Shown here piece after piece: positions 39,686-48,332 of a DNA stretch of 64,000 nt. Position 1 is the first letter of the stretch. Each line of letters opens with the position of its first letter. The stretch covers positions 1 through 64,000 of the forward strand of contig DASUTU010000123.1 in NCBI GenBank assembly GCA_036374435.1, written 5' to 3'. Under the pieces are notes generated by a model. That model made no database searches and was not told where the DNA came from. It saw only the letters and a list, made by a program, of their open reading frames with translations. A program made the position numbers and the translations under genes. The DNA comes from CALGFI01 sp036374435. Lineage in GTDB: Bacteria > Actinomycetota > UBA4738 > HRBIN12.

Positions 39686-40628
39686 TCAGGCGGGACAGTC
39701 CGAGCGTCCGCTGCTCGGCGAGAGCATGCACGCCGAGACGTCCACGGCCTCGAACACGTCCGCGGGAACGGACTTGAGCTGGTCCAGCAGGCGGTTGCGC
39801 CAGTGTCGGCCGCGGGTCCCCTGGAAGTACCAGTCCGACCCCTTGTCGGCCACCATCATCCCGAACCGCTTCATGGCGCGCAGGATCACCCGAGCCTTGG
39901 GGCTGAACCCGGACAGGTCGACGTCCGACCGCAGCCGGAACCGAGCCCCCCCGGCGGGCAGTCCGAGTCGGCCGCCGGCCTCGTGGCGGGCCGGCCAGAC
40001 GTACGCGTCGGTGGTGCAGGAGGCCGTGAACCGGAGGGCGTGGTCGATCCGGCCCGACTTCACCTCGTCCCAGCGGACCAAGCCGGCGAAGATGGGCAAC
40101 CCTGCCGCGTCCGCCGAGGTCCAGCCGTCGGGGGCGAAGCCGATTGCGGTCGAGGTCCCAGATGGCCCCGCTCCCGGCCGACGGGTCACCGTCGTTCCAC
40201 TCGGCCGCAAACAGCTCGTAGAGGCGGCACGTGCCGCGTTCGACCATGAGGGCATGGCGGTCCGACCCACCTTCGACGGGCGTTCGCGCATCGAACGGAT
40301 ACGGGCCGCGGTTGCTCTCGTCCTCGTAGAGGAACTCGATGGCCACTTTGGGGTGCATTCGCGCCACCGTCTCGAACGGCAGCCCGTAGGCCGGCGGGCC
40401 GAAGTCCGGGTGCAGGTTCCTCGACGAGGCATTCATCGCGTCCAGCCACGTCCCGCTCATCTCGTGGACGGGGAGGCGGTCGATCCTCGTGTTCCAGATG
40501 TTGGTTGCGGGGAACACGCGAGATCGCGTGCCGGGGACCTCGGCCGCCGACGCCGGCGCGAGCGAGCCGGCCGCGAGGGACGCCGCCACGAGAGCTGCGG
40601 CCGCTCGACGCCGGGACCGACCGATCAC
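39686..40628 (-). pseudogene. Exported protein of unknown function interrupted by a one-base frameshift
   Basis: The first part (from a GTG start at 40628) has a signal peptide (RAAAALVAASLAAGSLAPAS) and continues with NIWNTRIDRLPVH, LHPDFGPPAYGLPF and LYELFAAEWN. It breaks after DLDRNRLRP. The continuation, DGWTSADAAGLPIFAGLVRWDEV to DVSACMLSPSSGRSDC (in parts), is in another frame. Both parts belong to one family of exported bacterial proteins of unknown function. The join falls at a run of five G bases (40130-40134, plus strand); removing one restores a ~313-residue protein. It may be a sequencing or assembly error in a homopolymer, or a real mutation. Confidence 0.78.
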
Positions 40629-40689
40629 GGCCGGAGCGTACCGCGGTGGATCCTGGGCGCGGTCCCCAGGATCGGGGCAACGTCTCGGC

Positions 40690-40764
40690 TGGAGCCGGCG
40701 GTCGGATTCGAACCGACGACCACCCGCTTACAAGGCGGGCGCTCTGCCCCTGAGCTACGCCGGC
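40690..40764 (-). tRNA. tRNA-Thr (anticodon TGT)
   Basis: On the minus strand the 75-nt gene folds as a cloverleaf: acceptor arm GCCGGCG, a D-arm, anticodon stem CCCGC/GCGGG with loop CTTGTAA, T-arm with GGTTCGAATCC, and an encoded CCA. The anticodon TGT reads ACA (Thr). It lies just after rlmB, an arrangement found in related bacteria. Confidence 0.96.
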
Positions 40765-40776
40765 GCTCGACCGAGT

Positions 40777-41523
40777 CTAGTGGCCGCCGCCGGGGCGATG
40801 CGGCAGCACGAACGCGTAGAGCAGGGCCGCCAGGGCCGCCGAGGCGTTGAGCGAGCCGACGCGCCCTCGCATCGGCAAGGCGACGAGCAGGTCGCACGTT
40901 CGCCTGGTCAGGCGCGACAACCCCTGCCCCTCCGAGCCGACCACGACGGCGACGCGGCCGTCGGGGGGTTCGGCCCCGAAGACGCCGACCGGCGACGTCT
41001 CGTCGAGCCCGATCACGACGAAGCCCGCCTCCTTCAGCCGTTCGAGCGCGCGGGGCACGTTGGCCACGCGAGCCACGGGCAGGTGCAGCAACGCGCCGGC
41101 CGAAGCCCGGATGGCCGCGGCGGTGACGGCGGCGGCGCGGTGGGTTCGAAGGACCAGGAGCGTCGCGCCGGCGGCCTCCGCGGACCGCGCCGCCGCTCCC
41201 AGGTTCTGGGGGTCCTCGATCCCGTCGAGCACGACGACGAGGTCCTGCGGGCCGTACTCCCTCGTGGCGAGCTCCCGCTCTCCGACGGGCTCCCGCATCC
41301 GGGCCCGAGCCGCGACACCGTGGTGGTCTCGGGCCAGGGCGTCGAGCTCGGACCGGTCCACCTCTCGGGCGGTCACGCCGGCTCGCCGGGACGCCTGGAG
41401 CACGTCCCGGAGCGCCGCGGTGGAGCGAGCGCCGCGCGCCACCAGCACCTCGGTCGCCAGACCGGCCCGGACGGCCTCGAGCACGGCCCGGCGCCCGGCC
41501 ACAACCAGCGACGACCGGGTCAT
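40777..41523 (-). CDS. rlmB: 23S rRNA (guanosine-2'-O-)-methyltransferase, RlmB/TrmH family
   Basis: The 248-residue SPOUT methyltransferase has an N-terminal substrate-binding domain (VVAGRRAVLEAVRAG) and the knotted catalytic domain with motif 1 LDGIEDPQNLGAAARSAEA, motif 2 VVVGSEGQGLS and motif 3 RVGSLNASAALAALLY. It should methylate 23S rRNA G2251 or a similar site. The ATG overlaps the ispF stop as ATGA. This fits the ispD-ispF-rlmB order, although cysS, often found here, is missing. Confidence 0.93.
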   Translation of the reverse strand: MTRSSLVVAGRRAVLEAVRAGLATEVLVARGARSTAALRDVLQASRRAGVTAREVDRSELDALARDHHGVAARARMREPVGERELATREYGPQDLVVVLDGIEDPQNLGAAARSAEAAGATLLVLRTHRAAAVTAAAIRASAGALLHLPVARVANVPRALERLKEAGFVVIGLDETSPVGVFGAEPPDGRVAVVVGSEGQGLSRLTRRTCDLLVALPMRGRVGSLNASAALAALLYAFVLPHRPGGGH

Positions 41524-41996
41524 CCCGCTCGGACGGTCACGAGCGCGAGGCACCCCACGCCGTCGCCGGACAACCCGAGCCCCTCCGGCCGCGTGGCCTT
41601 CACCGACACGCGCTCGATCGGTACCCCGAGCGTCGCGGCGAGGGTCTCGCGCATCCGGTCCCTTGCCGGCGCGATCGCCGGCCGGTCCGCGATCACCGTC
41701 ACGTCCGCGCCTTCCGGGACGAACCCGGCCTCGCGCACCCGCCGGACCACGCCGGAGAGCAGCTCCGGACCGGCGATCCCCTTCACTGCTGCGTCGTCGT
41801 CGGGGAAGTGGTCGCCGAGATCGCCGAGCGCGGCCGCCCCGAGCAGCCCGTCGGCCACCGCGTGGCAGACGGCGTCCCCGTCGGAGTAGCCGGCCAACCC
41901 CTCCTCGCCGTCGAACGCCACCCCGCCGAGCCGCAGTGGGCGCCCCCGGGCTCGGGGATGGACGTCGAACCCGAGACCGGTTCGGAGCTCAGCCAC
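41520..41996 (-). CDS. ispF: 2-C-methyl-D-erythritol 2,4-cyclodiphosphate synthase
   Basis: The 158-residue trimeric zinc enzyme makes the cyclic diphosphate in the non-mevalonate isoprenoid pathway. Seen motifs are GLGFDVHP (metal-binding Asp and His), GYSDGDAVCHAVADGLLGAA and LGDLGDHFPD. It starts with GTG and overlaps ispD by 8 nt. Confidence 0.96.
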   Translation of the reverse strand: MAELRTGLGFDVHPRARGRPLRLGGVAFDGEEGLAGYSDGDAVCHAVADGLLGAAALGDLGDHFPDDDAAVKGIAGPELLSGVVRRVREAGFVPEGADVTVIADRPAIAPARDRMRETLAATLGVPIERVSVKATRPEGLGLSGDGVGCLALVTVRAG

Positions 41997-42672
41997 GGGC
42001 GACCTCCGCGACGACGGCCTCGGCCCGGGCCAGGTCCTCCGCGGTCGTGATCTTGAACGCCCGCCGGTCGCCGGCCACGGCGCGGACCCGGTACCCGGCC
42101 GCCTCGAGGGCGGAGGCGTCGTCGGTGACCTCCAGGCCGTCGCGTTCGGCCCGCGCGTGGGCCTCGCGCAGCGCCGCGGCCACGAACGCCTGGGGCGTCT
42201 GCGCCAGCGCGAGCTCTGCGCGCGGCTCCGTGCGTTCGACCACCTCCCCCCGCACCCGCTTCACGGTGTCGGTGACGGGCAGGATCGGTACCACGCCGTC
42301 CCACCCCTCCAGCGATCCCACGACCGCGTCGAACAGCTCGGCCGGCGCGAGCGCCCGCGCGGCGTCGTGACAGAGGATCACCGGCGCGTCTCTGGGAACT
42401 GCCGCAAGGGCGGCCCGAACCGATGCCTGCCGGGTCTCGCCGCCCCTGACGACCGCATGGGCGCCCAACGCCTCGACCACCGCGTGGGCTGGGTCCTCCC
42501 AGCCATCGGGCGCGGCCACGACGACCAACGAGATGCCCCGGGCCGCGCAGGCGGCAACGGCGGCGTGGGCGAGCAGGGGACGGCCCGCCAGCGGCGCGAA
42601 CGCCTTGGGAGTCTCGCCGCCGAACCGGTCCCCGCGCCCGGCGGCCAGCAGGATCACCACGGCGCCCTCCAC
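41989..42672 (-). CDS. ispD: 2-C-methyl-D-erythritol 4-phosphate cytidylyltransferase
   Basis: The 227-residue enzyme makes CDP-methylerythritol. The N-terminal nucleotide-binding motif VILLAAGRGDRFGGETPKAF is followed by CHDAARALA, ALAQTPQAF and VTDDASALEAAG, all family signatures. The start is GTG. It is coupled with ispF; a 43-bp gap separates it from the PIN-TRAM gene. Confidence 0.96.
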   Translation of the reverse strand: MEGAVVILLAAGRGDRFGGETPKAFAPLAGRPLLAHAAVAACAARGISLVVVAAPDGWEDPAHAVVEALGAHAVVRGGETRQASVRAALAAVPRDAPVILCHDAARALAPAELFDAVVGSLEGWDGVVPILPVTDTVKRVRGEVVERTEPRAELALAQTPQAFVAAALREAHARAERDGLEVTDDASALEAAGYRVRAVAGDRRAFKITTAEDLARAEAVVAEVARG

Positions 42673-42715
42673 GTCGCCGAGCCTAGCCGCTCGCGCGCCG
42701 GCGCGGCCGAGGACG

Positions 42716-43813
42716 TTACTGGAGGTTGGCGAACACCATCCGGCCGGTGGCGGTCTTGATCACGTTGCGAACGAGGATCCCGACCTCGCGTCCGATGTCG
42801 TCGTGAGCGGACTCCACCACGACCATCGTGCCGTCTTCGAGATACCCGATCGCCTGCCCGTGGTCTCGCCCGGCCTTGACGAGCTCGACCCGCAGCACAT
42901 CACCGGGTGCCACCGGCACCCGGAACGCCTCGGCGAGCGCGTTCAGGCTCGGGGAGGGCACGGAGAGCGCCTGGGCGATCTTCGCCAGGTTGTGGTCGGT
43001 CGTGATAAGCGAGGCGCCACGATCGCGGGCGAGCGCCACCAGCGCCGCATCCACGTCCGGAACGCCGTCTTCCTCGACCAGATGCACGTTCGCCGTCGCC
43101 GCCCGCTTCAGCTGGCCCAGCGCGTCCAGGCCGTGGCGGCCCCGGGTGCGCCGTTTGGGATCGGACGAGTCCGCAACGGCCTGGAGCTCCCGCAGGACCC
43201 CGGAATGGATCAGCAGGTCGCCCGAGAGGAAGCCCGACATCACCAGGTCGACGATCCGGCCGTCGATCAAGGCGCTCGTGTCGATCACGCTCACCTCGCC
43301 ACGGGTCACGCCGGCGGCGCGCGGCTTGAGCCCGATGAGCCCGAACAGCTCGTCGGACTTGGTCCTGCCGACGCGGAACCCCACGTAGGCGAGCGTCACG
43401 TACATGAACGCCACGGTGGTCCAGGCGGTGAGTGGCGGAAGCCGGAAGATGGGGATCGATAGCAGCGCGGCGATGCCAAGCCCGGTGATGAGCCCGCCCA
43501 TCCCGGAGACGACCTCGGCCGCGGGGACGCGGCGAAGGTCGGCCTCGAGCGTTCGCACCGCCGTCGCGGTCTGGCGCCCCAGGACACCGCCGAGCACGAA
43601 CCCGGTGGCCGAGCCCAGGACCACGATCAGGATGGTCTGGACCCGGTTCCCCGCGCTGACGCTGGTGCCGATCGTGTACCCGGCCACCGTGAACAGCAGG
43701 ACGAAGATCAGGCGGACGAACTCGACCAGCCTGCCCCGGGGCAGGCGCTCCCGGTCATCCGCCACGCGGGCGCGAAGACGACCGGCCCTCCAGCGGGAAC
43801 CGTGGACGAGCAT
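42716..43813 (-). CDS. PIN-TRAM membrane protein (YacL type)
   Basis: The 365-residue protein has four membrane helices (about residues 30-160), a PIN nuclease-like domain (DTSALIDGRIVDLV, LITTDHNLAKIA) and a C-terminal TRAM domain (GQAIGYLEDGTMVVVESA). The family is tied to carD and ispDF in many bacteria. The PIN acidic residues are present, so it could be an RNase. The ATG at 43813 leaves a 92-bp gap to carD with no clear feature. Confidence 0.92.
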   Translation of the reverse strand: MLVHGSRWRAGRLRARVADDRERLPRGRLVEFVRLIFVLLFTVAGYTIGTSVSAGNRVQTILIVVLGSATGFVLGGVLGRQTATAVRTLEADLRRVPAAEVVSGMGGLITGLGIAALLSIPIFRLPPLTAWTTVAFMYVTLAYVGFRVGRTKSDELFGLIGLKPRAAGVTRGEVSVIDTSALIDGRIVDLVMSGFLSGDLLIHSGVLRELQAVADSSDPKRRTRGRHGLDALGQLKRAATANVHLVEEDGVPDVDAALVALARDRGASLITTDHNLAKIAQALSVPSPSLNALAEAFRVPVAPGDVLRVELVKAGRDHGQAIGYLEDGTMVVVESAHDDIGREVGILVRNVIKTATGRMVFANLQ

Positions 43814-43905
43814 GTCCTTGAATGCCTCGACCCGAAACCGTCGAGACTTGACCGAACGGACTACCCTTTTCGGCCCGCGAGGGACCGGATGGCCTCAGCC
43901 GTATC

Positions 43906-44415
43906 TTAGGCCTGAGCCATCACCCGGGCGCCGTGGGAGTCGTCCAGCACCTTGTCGATCATCGTCTCGGCCTTCTCCTCGTCCCCGCCCGTGGCGTACA
44001 TGAGCTCGGAGACCAGGATCTGGCGAGCTTTAGTGATCATCCGTTTCTCGCCGGCGGACAGGCCCCGCTCGCGCTCGCGGATCGAGAGGTTCCGGACGAC
44101 CTCGGCGACCTGGTAGATATCGCCGGAGCGCAACTTCTCGATGTTGTTCTTGAAGCGGCGGCTCCAGTTGGCGGCCATCTTGGACTCGTCCTCCTTGAGG
44201 ACGTTCAGGACCTTCTTGACCTCGTTCTTGCTCACGACCGAACGCAGCCCGACCTCTTCGGTGCTGTCGACCGGGACCATGAGCGTGAGGTCGCCGTAGG
44301 AGACCCGAAGCTTGAAGTACTTGCGCTTCTCTCCCAGGAACTCGCGGACGCAGAGTTCTTCGATCACTGCTGCGCCGTGCTCCGGGTGGACAACCGTGTC
44401 ACCTTTGCGGAACAC
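43906..44415 (-). CDS. carD: CarD-family RNA polymerase-binding regulator
   Basis: The 169-residue protein has the N-terminal RNAP-interaction domain (FRKGDTVVHPEHGAAVIEE) and a C-terminal helical domain with the conserved Trp in MAANWSRRFKNN. CarD stabilises open complexes at rRNA and stress promoters. A GTG start at 44415 follows GAGGGGGTCTT. On the minus strand TTGCGG (44485-44490), an 18-bp spacer and TACGCT (44461-44466) may be its promoter. It precedes the PIN-TRAM and isp genes on the same strand. Confidence 0.96.
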   Translation of the reverse strand: MFRKGDTVVHPEHGAAVIEELCVREFLGEKRKYFKLRVSYGDLTLMVPVDSTEEVGLRSVVSKNEVKKVLNVLKEDESKMAANWSRRFKNNIEKLRSGDIYQVAEVVRNLSIRERERGLSAGEKRMITKARQILVSELMYATGGDEEKAETMIDKVLDDSHGARVMAQA

Positions 44416-44576
44416 AAGACCCCCTCGGATCGGTGGATGGCGAAGCTGAGCCGTGCGCCCAGCGTAACACGGCCGGCGTTTGTACCGCAAATCAAAACCC
44501 CTGGTCAGAGGGCCTTTTCCGTCGATCTTCGTCGCTTCTCCGATGCCGTTCGACCACCTCCGGTGGGCCCCGAGAC

Positions 44577-45990
44577 CTAGGCCGGCCGGTCCACGGATCG
44601 CCCGCGCCGGCCCGCCCCGGCCGCAGCCGCCCAGGTCAGGGCATCTTTCACGTGCCGCACCGGGACGAGCCGGACGTCCGGGGACGTCTCGCCGTCCGGG
44701 GGTCCGAACACGGTTCGGATCCCGGCACTTCGAGCCGCCGCGACCCGCGACCCCATCGACGGAGCGGGACGCACCATCCCCGTGAGGCCGATCTCTCCGA
44801 CGAACGCGCACGAGGGCGGCGCCGGTGCCCCCGTGGCCGCGGAGGCGAGCGCCGCCGCCACCGCCAGGTCGCAGGCCGGATCGTCCACCCGAACCCCGCC
44901 GGCGGAGGCGCCGAACAGGTCCGAGCGCCCCACGCGCCACCCGGCGCGATCCAGAACGGCGGCCACGAGCTGGAACCGGCGCGGGTCCAGTCCCGTGACC
45001 TGCCGCCGTGGCGGCGATTCCGTGGGCGCCACCAGACCCTGGACCTCGACCGCAAGGGCTCGCCGGCCGGCGCGAGGCAGGGCCACGGCCGCCCCCGCCT
45101 CCCCTTCGCCGGGAAGCAGCAACGTCCCGGGGTCGATCTCCCGCAGCCCGTTCCCGCCCATCTCGAACCACGCCACCTCCCCGTCGGGACCGAACCGGTT
45201 CTTCGCGCCCGAGAGCACGCGCAGGCCCGACCGCGGATCGCCGTCGAAGGTCAAGACGACGTCCACCGCGTGTTCGAGCGTGCGGGGCCCCGCCACGTCC
45301 CCGTCTTTGGTGACGTGGCCCGTCAGCAGCACCGCGATACCGTCGGACTTGGCCAGCCCGACCAACGCGTCCGCACAGGCGCGCACCTGAGCGGGCCCGC
45401 CGGGCACCTGGGTCCCGGCGGGGTCCCGCAGCGTCTGGACCGAGTCCACTGCGAGCAGGAACGGCCGGGCGGACCCGGCGGCATCCAGCACGGCCGGCAG
45501 CTCTCGTCCCGGGACGAACGAGATCCTCGAGCCGTCGATGCCCAGGCGGGTGGCCCGGGCGGCCACCTGCTGCCGCGACTCCTCGCCCGAGGCCAGCAGG
45601 CAGGAGAGCCCGGCGCTCGACATCGCGTCCACCAGTTGGAGGAGAAGGGTGGACTTGCCGATGCCGGGCTCGCCGGCCAGGAGGGCGACCGCAGCCGGCA
45701 CCAAACCTCCGCCGAGCACCCGATCGACTCCCGCGATCCCGGTCGAGACCCGGCGGTCGTCCCCGGGCTCGGCGACAAGCGGGTGGACGTCGAGCGGAGC
45801 GGACGCCGTGCCACCGAAGGTCCGCTCCTCGATCGTTCCCCAGGCCCGGCAGCCGGGGCACCGTCCCACCCACTGCGCGAGCTGCTGCCCGCAGTCGCGA
45901 CACGCGAGGACGTTTCGCCTTCTATCCGTCCGCGTCTTGATCCCTCCGCGTCTTGATCCCTCGCGTCTTGATCCCTCGCGTCTTGCCCAT
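44577..45990 (-). pseudogene. radA: DNA repair protein RadA, frame broken by one base in an N-terminal tandem repeat
   Basis: The body is intact. It has a zinc finger CRDCGQQL...CPGCRAWG and RecA-like core with Walker A GEPGIGKST. SGAKNRFGPDGEV is the RadA KNRFG motif, and a Lon-like C-terminal domain completes the ~450 residues. RadA helps branch migration in recombination repair. The natural ATG is at 45990 (MGKTR, as in other RadA proteins). However, three copies of a 15-bp unit follow, the third with an extra G, and translation from this ATG stops after 22 residues. Without the extra base the frame reads MGKTR(GIKTR)3 and runs straight into the zinc finger. No other in-frame ATG or GTG keeps the zinc finger. 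Confidence 0.88.
45924..45984 (-). repeat. 15-bp tandem repeat at the radA start, third copy 16 bp
   Basis: On the minus strand the unit AAGACGCGAGGGATC occurs at 45984-45970 and 45969-45955. A 16-base version (extra G at 45946-45947) follows at 45954-45939, with a partial copy to 45924. Each unit encodes KTRGI. Units of 15 bp keep the frame; the 16-bp copy shifts it. Confidence 0.92.
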
Positions 45991-46013
45991 GCGGTGGACC
46001 CTACCCTGCGGCT

Positions 46014-46042
46014 CTGACAGCCCCGGGTCGGAGCGGTACACT
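46014..46042 (+). promoter_or_regulatory. Promoter ahead of the leader frame and RIO kinase
   Basis: CTGACA (46014-46019), a 17-bp spacer and TACACT (46037-46042). The start would be near 46049. A strong AAAGGAGGG follows at about 46070, then the short frame and terminator. Confidence 0.65.
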
Positions 46043-46085
46043 CGGCACGCACGTCGGTCGAACGCTCGAAAGGAGGGATGGCCAC

Positions 46086-46139
46086 ATGGCAGCCACCGCC
46101 GTCGTCGTGATGCCGCATCCCTCGGGGAGCGTGCGCTAG
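46086..46139 (+). CDS. Candidate 17-residue leader peptide
   Basis: ATG GCA GCC and following codons give MAATAVVVMPHPSGSVR, then TAG. A strong ribosome-binding site (AAAGGAGGG) sits about 8-16 bases upstream. It more directly serves an overlapping ATG at 46080 that gives a 10-residue frame. The frame ends 28 bp before a strong terminator. This is the layout of a transcription attenuator or of a short separately terminated transcript. There is no run of one regulatory amino acid, apart from Val-Val-Val. Confidence 0.35.
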   Translation: MAATAVVVMPHPSGSVR

Positions 46140-46167
46140 CCGACCCGTCCCGGGTCCAGGACCGACC

Positions 46168-46196
46168 ACGCCGCCCCGCGGGGCGGCGTTTCTCTT
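46168..46196 (+). terminator. Rho-independent terminator/attenuator before the RIO kinase
   Basis: A perfect 22-bp palindrome (46168-46189; about 9-bp stem, 4-base loop) is followed by TTCTCTTT. It lies 80 bp upstream of the RIO kinase start and after the leader frame. It can end transcription early or serve as a regulated attenuator. Confidence 0.85.
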
Positions 46197-46276
46197 TGTG
46201 CGACGTCGGCGCCACGATGGACCGCCGACGAGTCGGCAGCGTAAGCGCTCACCCCAACGACCGAAAGGAACCTCCG

Positions 46277-47050
46277 TTGAACCCAGAGCAGAACGAACGG
46301 GACGGCCCCGTGCAGTTCTTCGTCGACGAGGGGCTGATCACGGACGTCGTCCGGATCATCAAGACCGGCAAGGAGGCATCCGTCTACCTGTGCCGGGCCA
46401 ATCCGTCCACCGGCGAGGACCTGCTCGCCCTGAAGGTCTATCACCCGCTCGACCGCCGGGACTTCCGAGACGAATGGCTGTATCGAGACGGCGAATACAT
46501 CAAGGAGCGCCGCGTCCGGGTGGCGCTCGAGAAGCGGACCCGGTTCGGCCGGGAGGTCCAGGGCGCCCTGTGGGTGGTCCGCGAGTGGGAGACCCTCGGG
46601 GCCCTCGCCGACGCGGGGGCGCCGGTGCCCCGGCCCCTGGACGCGACCGAGGAGGCCATCCTCATGACCTACATCGGCGACGAGGAGCACGCCGCGCCGC
46701 AGCTTCGGGCGTACCGCCCCTCGCCGGAGGAGGCCGAGGACCTGTTCGCGCAGGTCGTCCGCGCGATCGAGCACATGCTGTACCGCAACGTGATCCACGG
46801 CGACCTCTCGGCGTTCAACGTCCTGGTGTGGGAGGGGCGGGCCATCGTCATCGACCTTCCGCAGGCCGTGGACCCCAGGAAGAACCGGCACGCGCCGACG
46901 CTGCTCGAGCGCGACGTGGTCCGGATCGCGGAGCACTTCGGCAGGTACGGAGTTCGCTCCTCGCCACAACGCATCGCGAAGGACCTGTGGACGGCGTGGC
47001 AGTTCGCCGACCTCGTCCCGGAGGACCTGCGGGTGGGGATCGAGATCTGA
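46277..47050 (+). CDS. RIO-type serine/threonine kinase
   Basis: The 257-residue protein has the RIO1-like pattern: ATP loop KTGKEASVYLC near the start (residues ~24-34), LALKVYHP, the catalytic HGDLSAFNVL near 172 and metal-binding IDLPQAVDP. RIO kinases are ribosome-assembly enzymes in archaea and eukaryotes; bacterial members are little studied. A TTG start at 46277 follows AAAGGAA with good spacing. An in-frame ATG at 46217 would add 20 residues but lacks such a site. The upstream promoter and terminator suggest regulated expression. Confidence 0.88.
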   Translation: MNPEQNERDGPVQFFVDEGLITDVVRIIKTGKEASVYLCRANPSTGEDLLALKVYHPLDRRDFRDEWLYRDGEYIKERRVRVALEKRTRFGREVQGALWVVREWETLGALADAGAPVPRPLDATEEAILMTYIGDEEHAAPQLRAYRPSPEEAEDLFAQVVRAIEHMLYRNVIHGDLSAFNVLVWEGRAIVIDLPQAVDPRKNRHAPTLLERDVVRIAEHFGRYGVRSSPQRIAKDLWTAWQFADLVPEDLRVGIEI

Positions 47051-47053
47051 GGC

Positions 47054-47434
47054 TCAGCCCTCGCGCGCGCCGCGGAACTCGAGCACGTACCGCCAGCTCG
47101 AATCGTCCTCGGCGTGTTCGAAGTCCTGGAGCCGTCCGATCTCGCCGCCCGGAAGGAGCATGGGGAGGCCGATGTGGCGACCGTTCGGCCAGAGGTCCTC
47201 ACGCGCGCGTTCCTCCATCCGGACCAGCGTGACCGGGCGGTCCCCCGGGGTCTCGAGCGGCTCACACCACTCGGACTCTTCGACCGGCAGGAGCTGTCGA
47301 AACCGCACGAACCGCACCGGCGCATGGAGGAGAACGGGTTCGCCGGGCGACTTCCACGCCTTGCCGAAGAACCGCCAGCGTTCGCCGTCGCGCGAGGTCT
47401 CGACCGCCCAGCACTCCTCGTTGCCCAGCGACAT
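47054..47434 (-). CDS. Hypothetical protein, convergent with the RIO kinase
   Basis: The 126-residue protein (SLGNEECWAVETSRDGERW...) is a soluble, Trp- and Arg-rich product with no recognised family. The ATG at 47434 gives a compact start; the frame stays open to 47482. Its stop lies three bases past the kinase stop. Its function is unknown. Confidence 0.45.
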   Translation of the reverse strand: MSLGNEECWAVETSRDGERWRFFGKAWKSPGEPVLLHAPVRFVRFRQLLPVEESEWCEPLETPGDRPVTLVRMEERAREDLWPNGRHIGLPMLLPGGEIGRLQDFEHAEDDSSWRYVLEFRGAREG

Positions 47435-47507
47435 GGAACAGACCCTATGCCCGATCCCCGACAAACGTGACCGCTCCGACACAACGGACCGGCAGCCGGA
47501 TCGGACG

Positions 47508-47939
47508 TCAGGAGGCCAGCGGATCCTCGATCCTCAGCCCCGGGAACCGTGTGAAGTCTCGATCCGAGGTGCAGAGCGTCGCCCCGTGCTCGATCGCGAG
47601 CGCGGCGACATGGGCATCCATCAGGAGGGGTCCGCGGGCCTTCCCCGCTTGGGCGAGCTCTCCGATCACCTCGAAATGCCGGCGCGTGGGCTGGACGATG
47701 CCGACGTTCGGCCGAGCCAGCCAGCCGGAGGCGATTCCCATCGCCTCGTCGGCCATCAGCGGGCGCTCGAAGACCCGAGCGTCAGTTCCAATACGCAGGA
47801 AGGCCAGCACCGAGACGAGCGCGAGGCCGACTTCATCCTCCGAACTGAGGGCCTCCTCCAACCAGTTGACCGCCCGATCGTGGATGGGCGACAAGCGGTC
47901 GTACGCGTACAGCAGGAGGTTGGCGTCGATGAGGATCAA
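47508..47939 (-). CDS. vapC: VapC-type PIN-domain toxin
   Basis: The 143-residue PIN nuclease has the catalytic acidic residues in LIDANLLLYAYD and in LMDAHVAALAIEHG, followed by CTSDRDF. VapC toxins cut specific RNAs such as tRNA. The ATG overlaps the antitoxin stop by four bases, so the pair is translationally coupled. Confidence 0.92.
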   Translation of the reverse strand: MILIDANLLLYAYDRLSPIHDRAVNWLEEALSSEDEVGLALVSVLAFLRIGTDARVFERPLMADEAMGIASGWLARPNVGIVQPTRRHFEVIGELAQAGKARGPLLMDAHVAALAIEHGATLCTSDRDFTRFPGLRIEDPLAS

Positions 47940-48181
47940 CGGCGCCGGGGACCCTCGAGACGGTCGAGGAGCCCTTCGATGTCATCCACGTCGAACCCGG
48001 GCTTGAGGCCCATCGGCCGTGCCTCGACCTTGAATGGAGGAGGCGCCTTCGAACGGCGACTCAGCCCGGTCCTGAGGGTCTCGTTGACGAGGGCCTTGAA
48101 GCTCTTGCCGGTGCGCCGGCTCTCCTCGAGCAACCGCTCGGCCACGTCGTCCTCGAGGGTGAGGGTCGTCCTGCGGCTCAC
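47936..48181 (-). CDS. vapB: VapB-type RHH antitoxin
   Basis: The 81-residue protein begins with a ribbon-helix-helix domain (TTLTLEDDVAERLLEESRRTGKSFKALVNE, in parts) and ends with an extended toxin-binding tail. It should bind the palindrome just upstream and repress the pair. The start is GTG at 48181. A TAGACT -10 at 48189-48194 leaves about 7 bp to the start, so the mRNA is probably leaderless. Confidence 0.9.
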   Translation of the reverse strand: MSRRTTLTLEDDVAERLLEESRRTGKSFKALVNETLRTGLSRRSKAPPPFKVEARPMGLKPGFDVDDIEGLLDRLEGPRRR

Positions 48182-48213
48182 ATCATGAAGTCTAGCATGA
48201 TGACATCATGATG
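48181..48213. promoter_or_regulatory. VapB operator/promoter with nested palindromes
   Basis: CATGATG (48196-48202) and CATCATG (48204-48210) are perfect inverted halves around one base. CATCATGA (48181-48188) and TCATGATG (48206-48213) form a second, wider pair. The -10 TAGACT of vapB lies between. This fits autoregulation by a dimeric RHH protein. The first sigma factor gene starts 120 bp away in the other direction. Confidence 0.75.
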
Positions 48214-48332
48214 CCTCGCAGCAACCGAGCAGAGGGCGCCACGCGCGGAGCGGGGGCCGGCTGGACCCGACGCCGTCGCTGCGGCATCCTGCCCCACCTA
48301 AGCGTTTCGCGTCCGATCGGCATCTTTCGTCC

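Noticed and set aside
45924..45984. Tandem repeat considered as a minisatellite or CRISPR start
   Set aside because: Units are contiguous 15-mers in a coding start, with no spacers; it is best explained as a coding repeat of radA.
46080..46112. Alternative 10-residue frame in the RIO leader
   Set aside because: It overlaps the 17-residue frame and has no more support apart from its closeness to the ribosome-binding site; only one can be listed without data.
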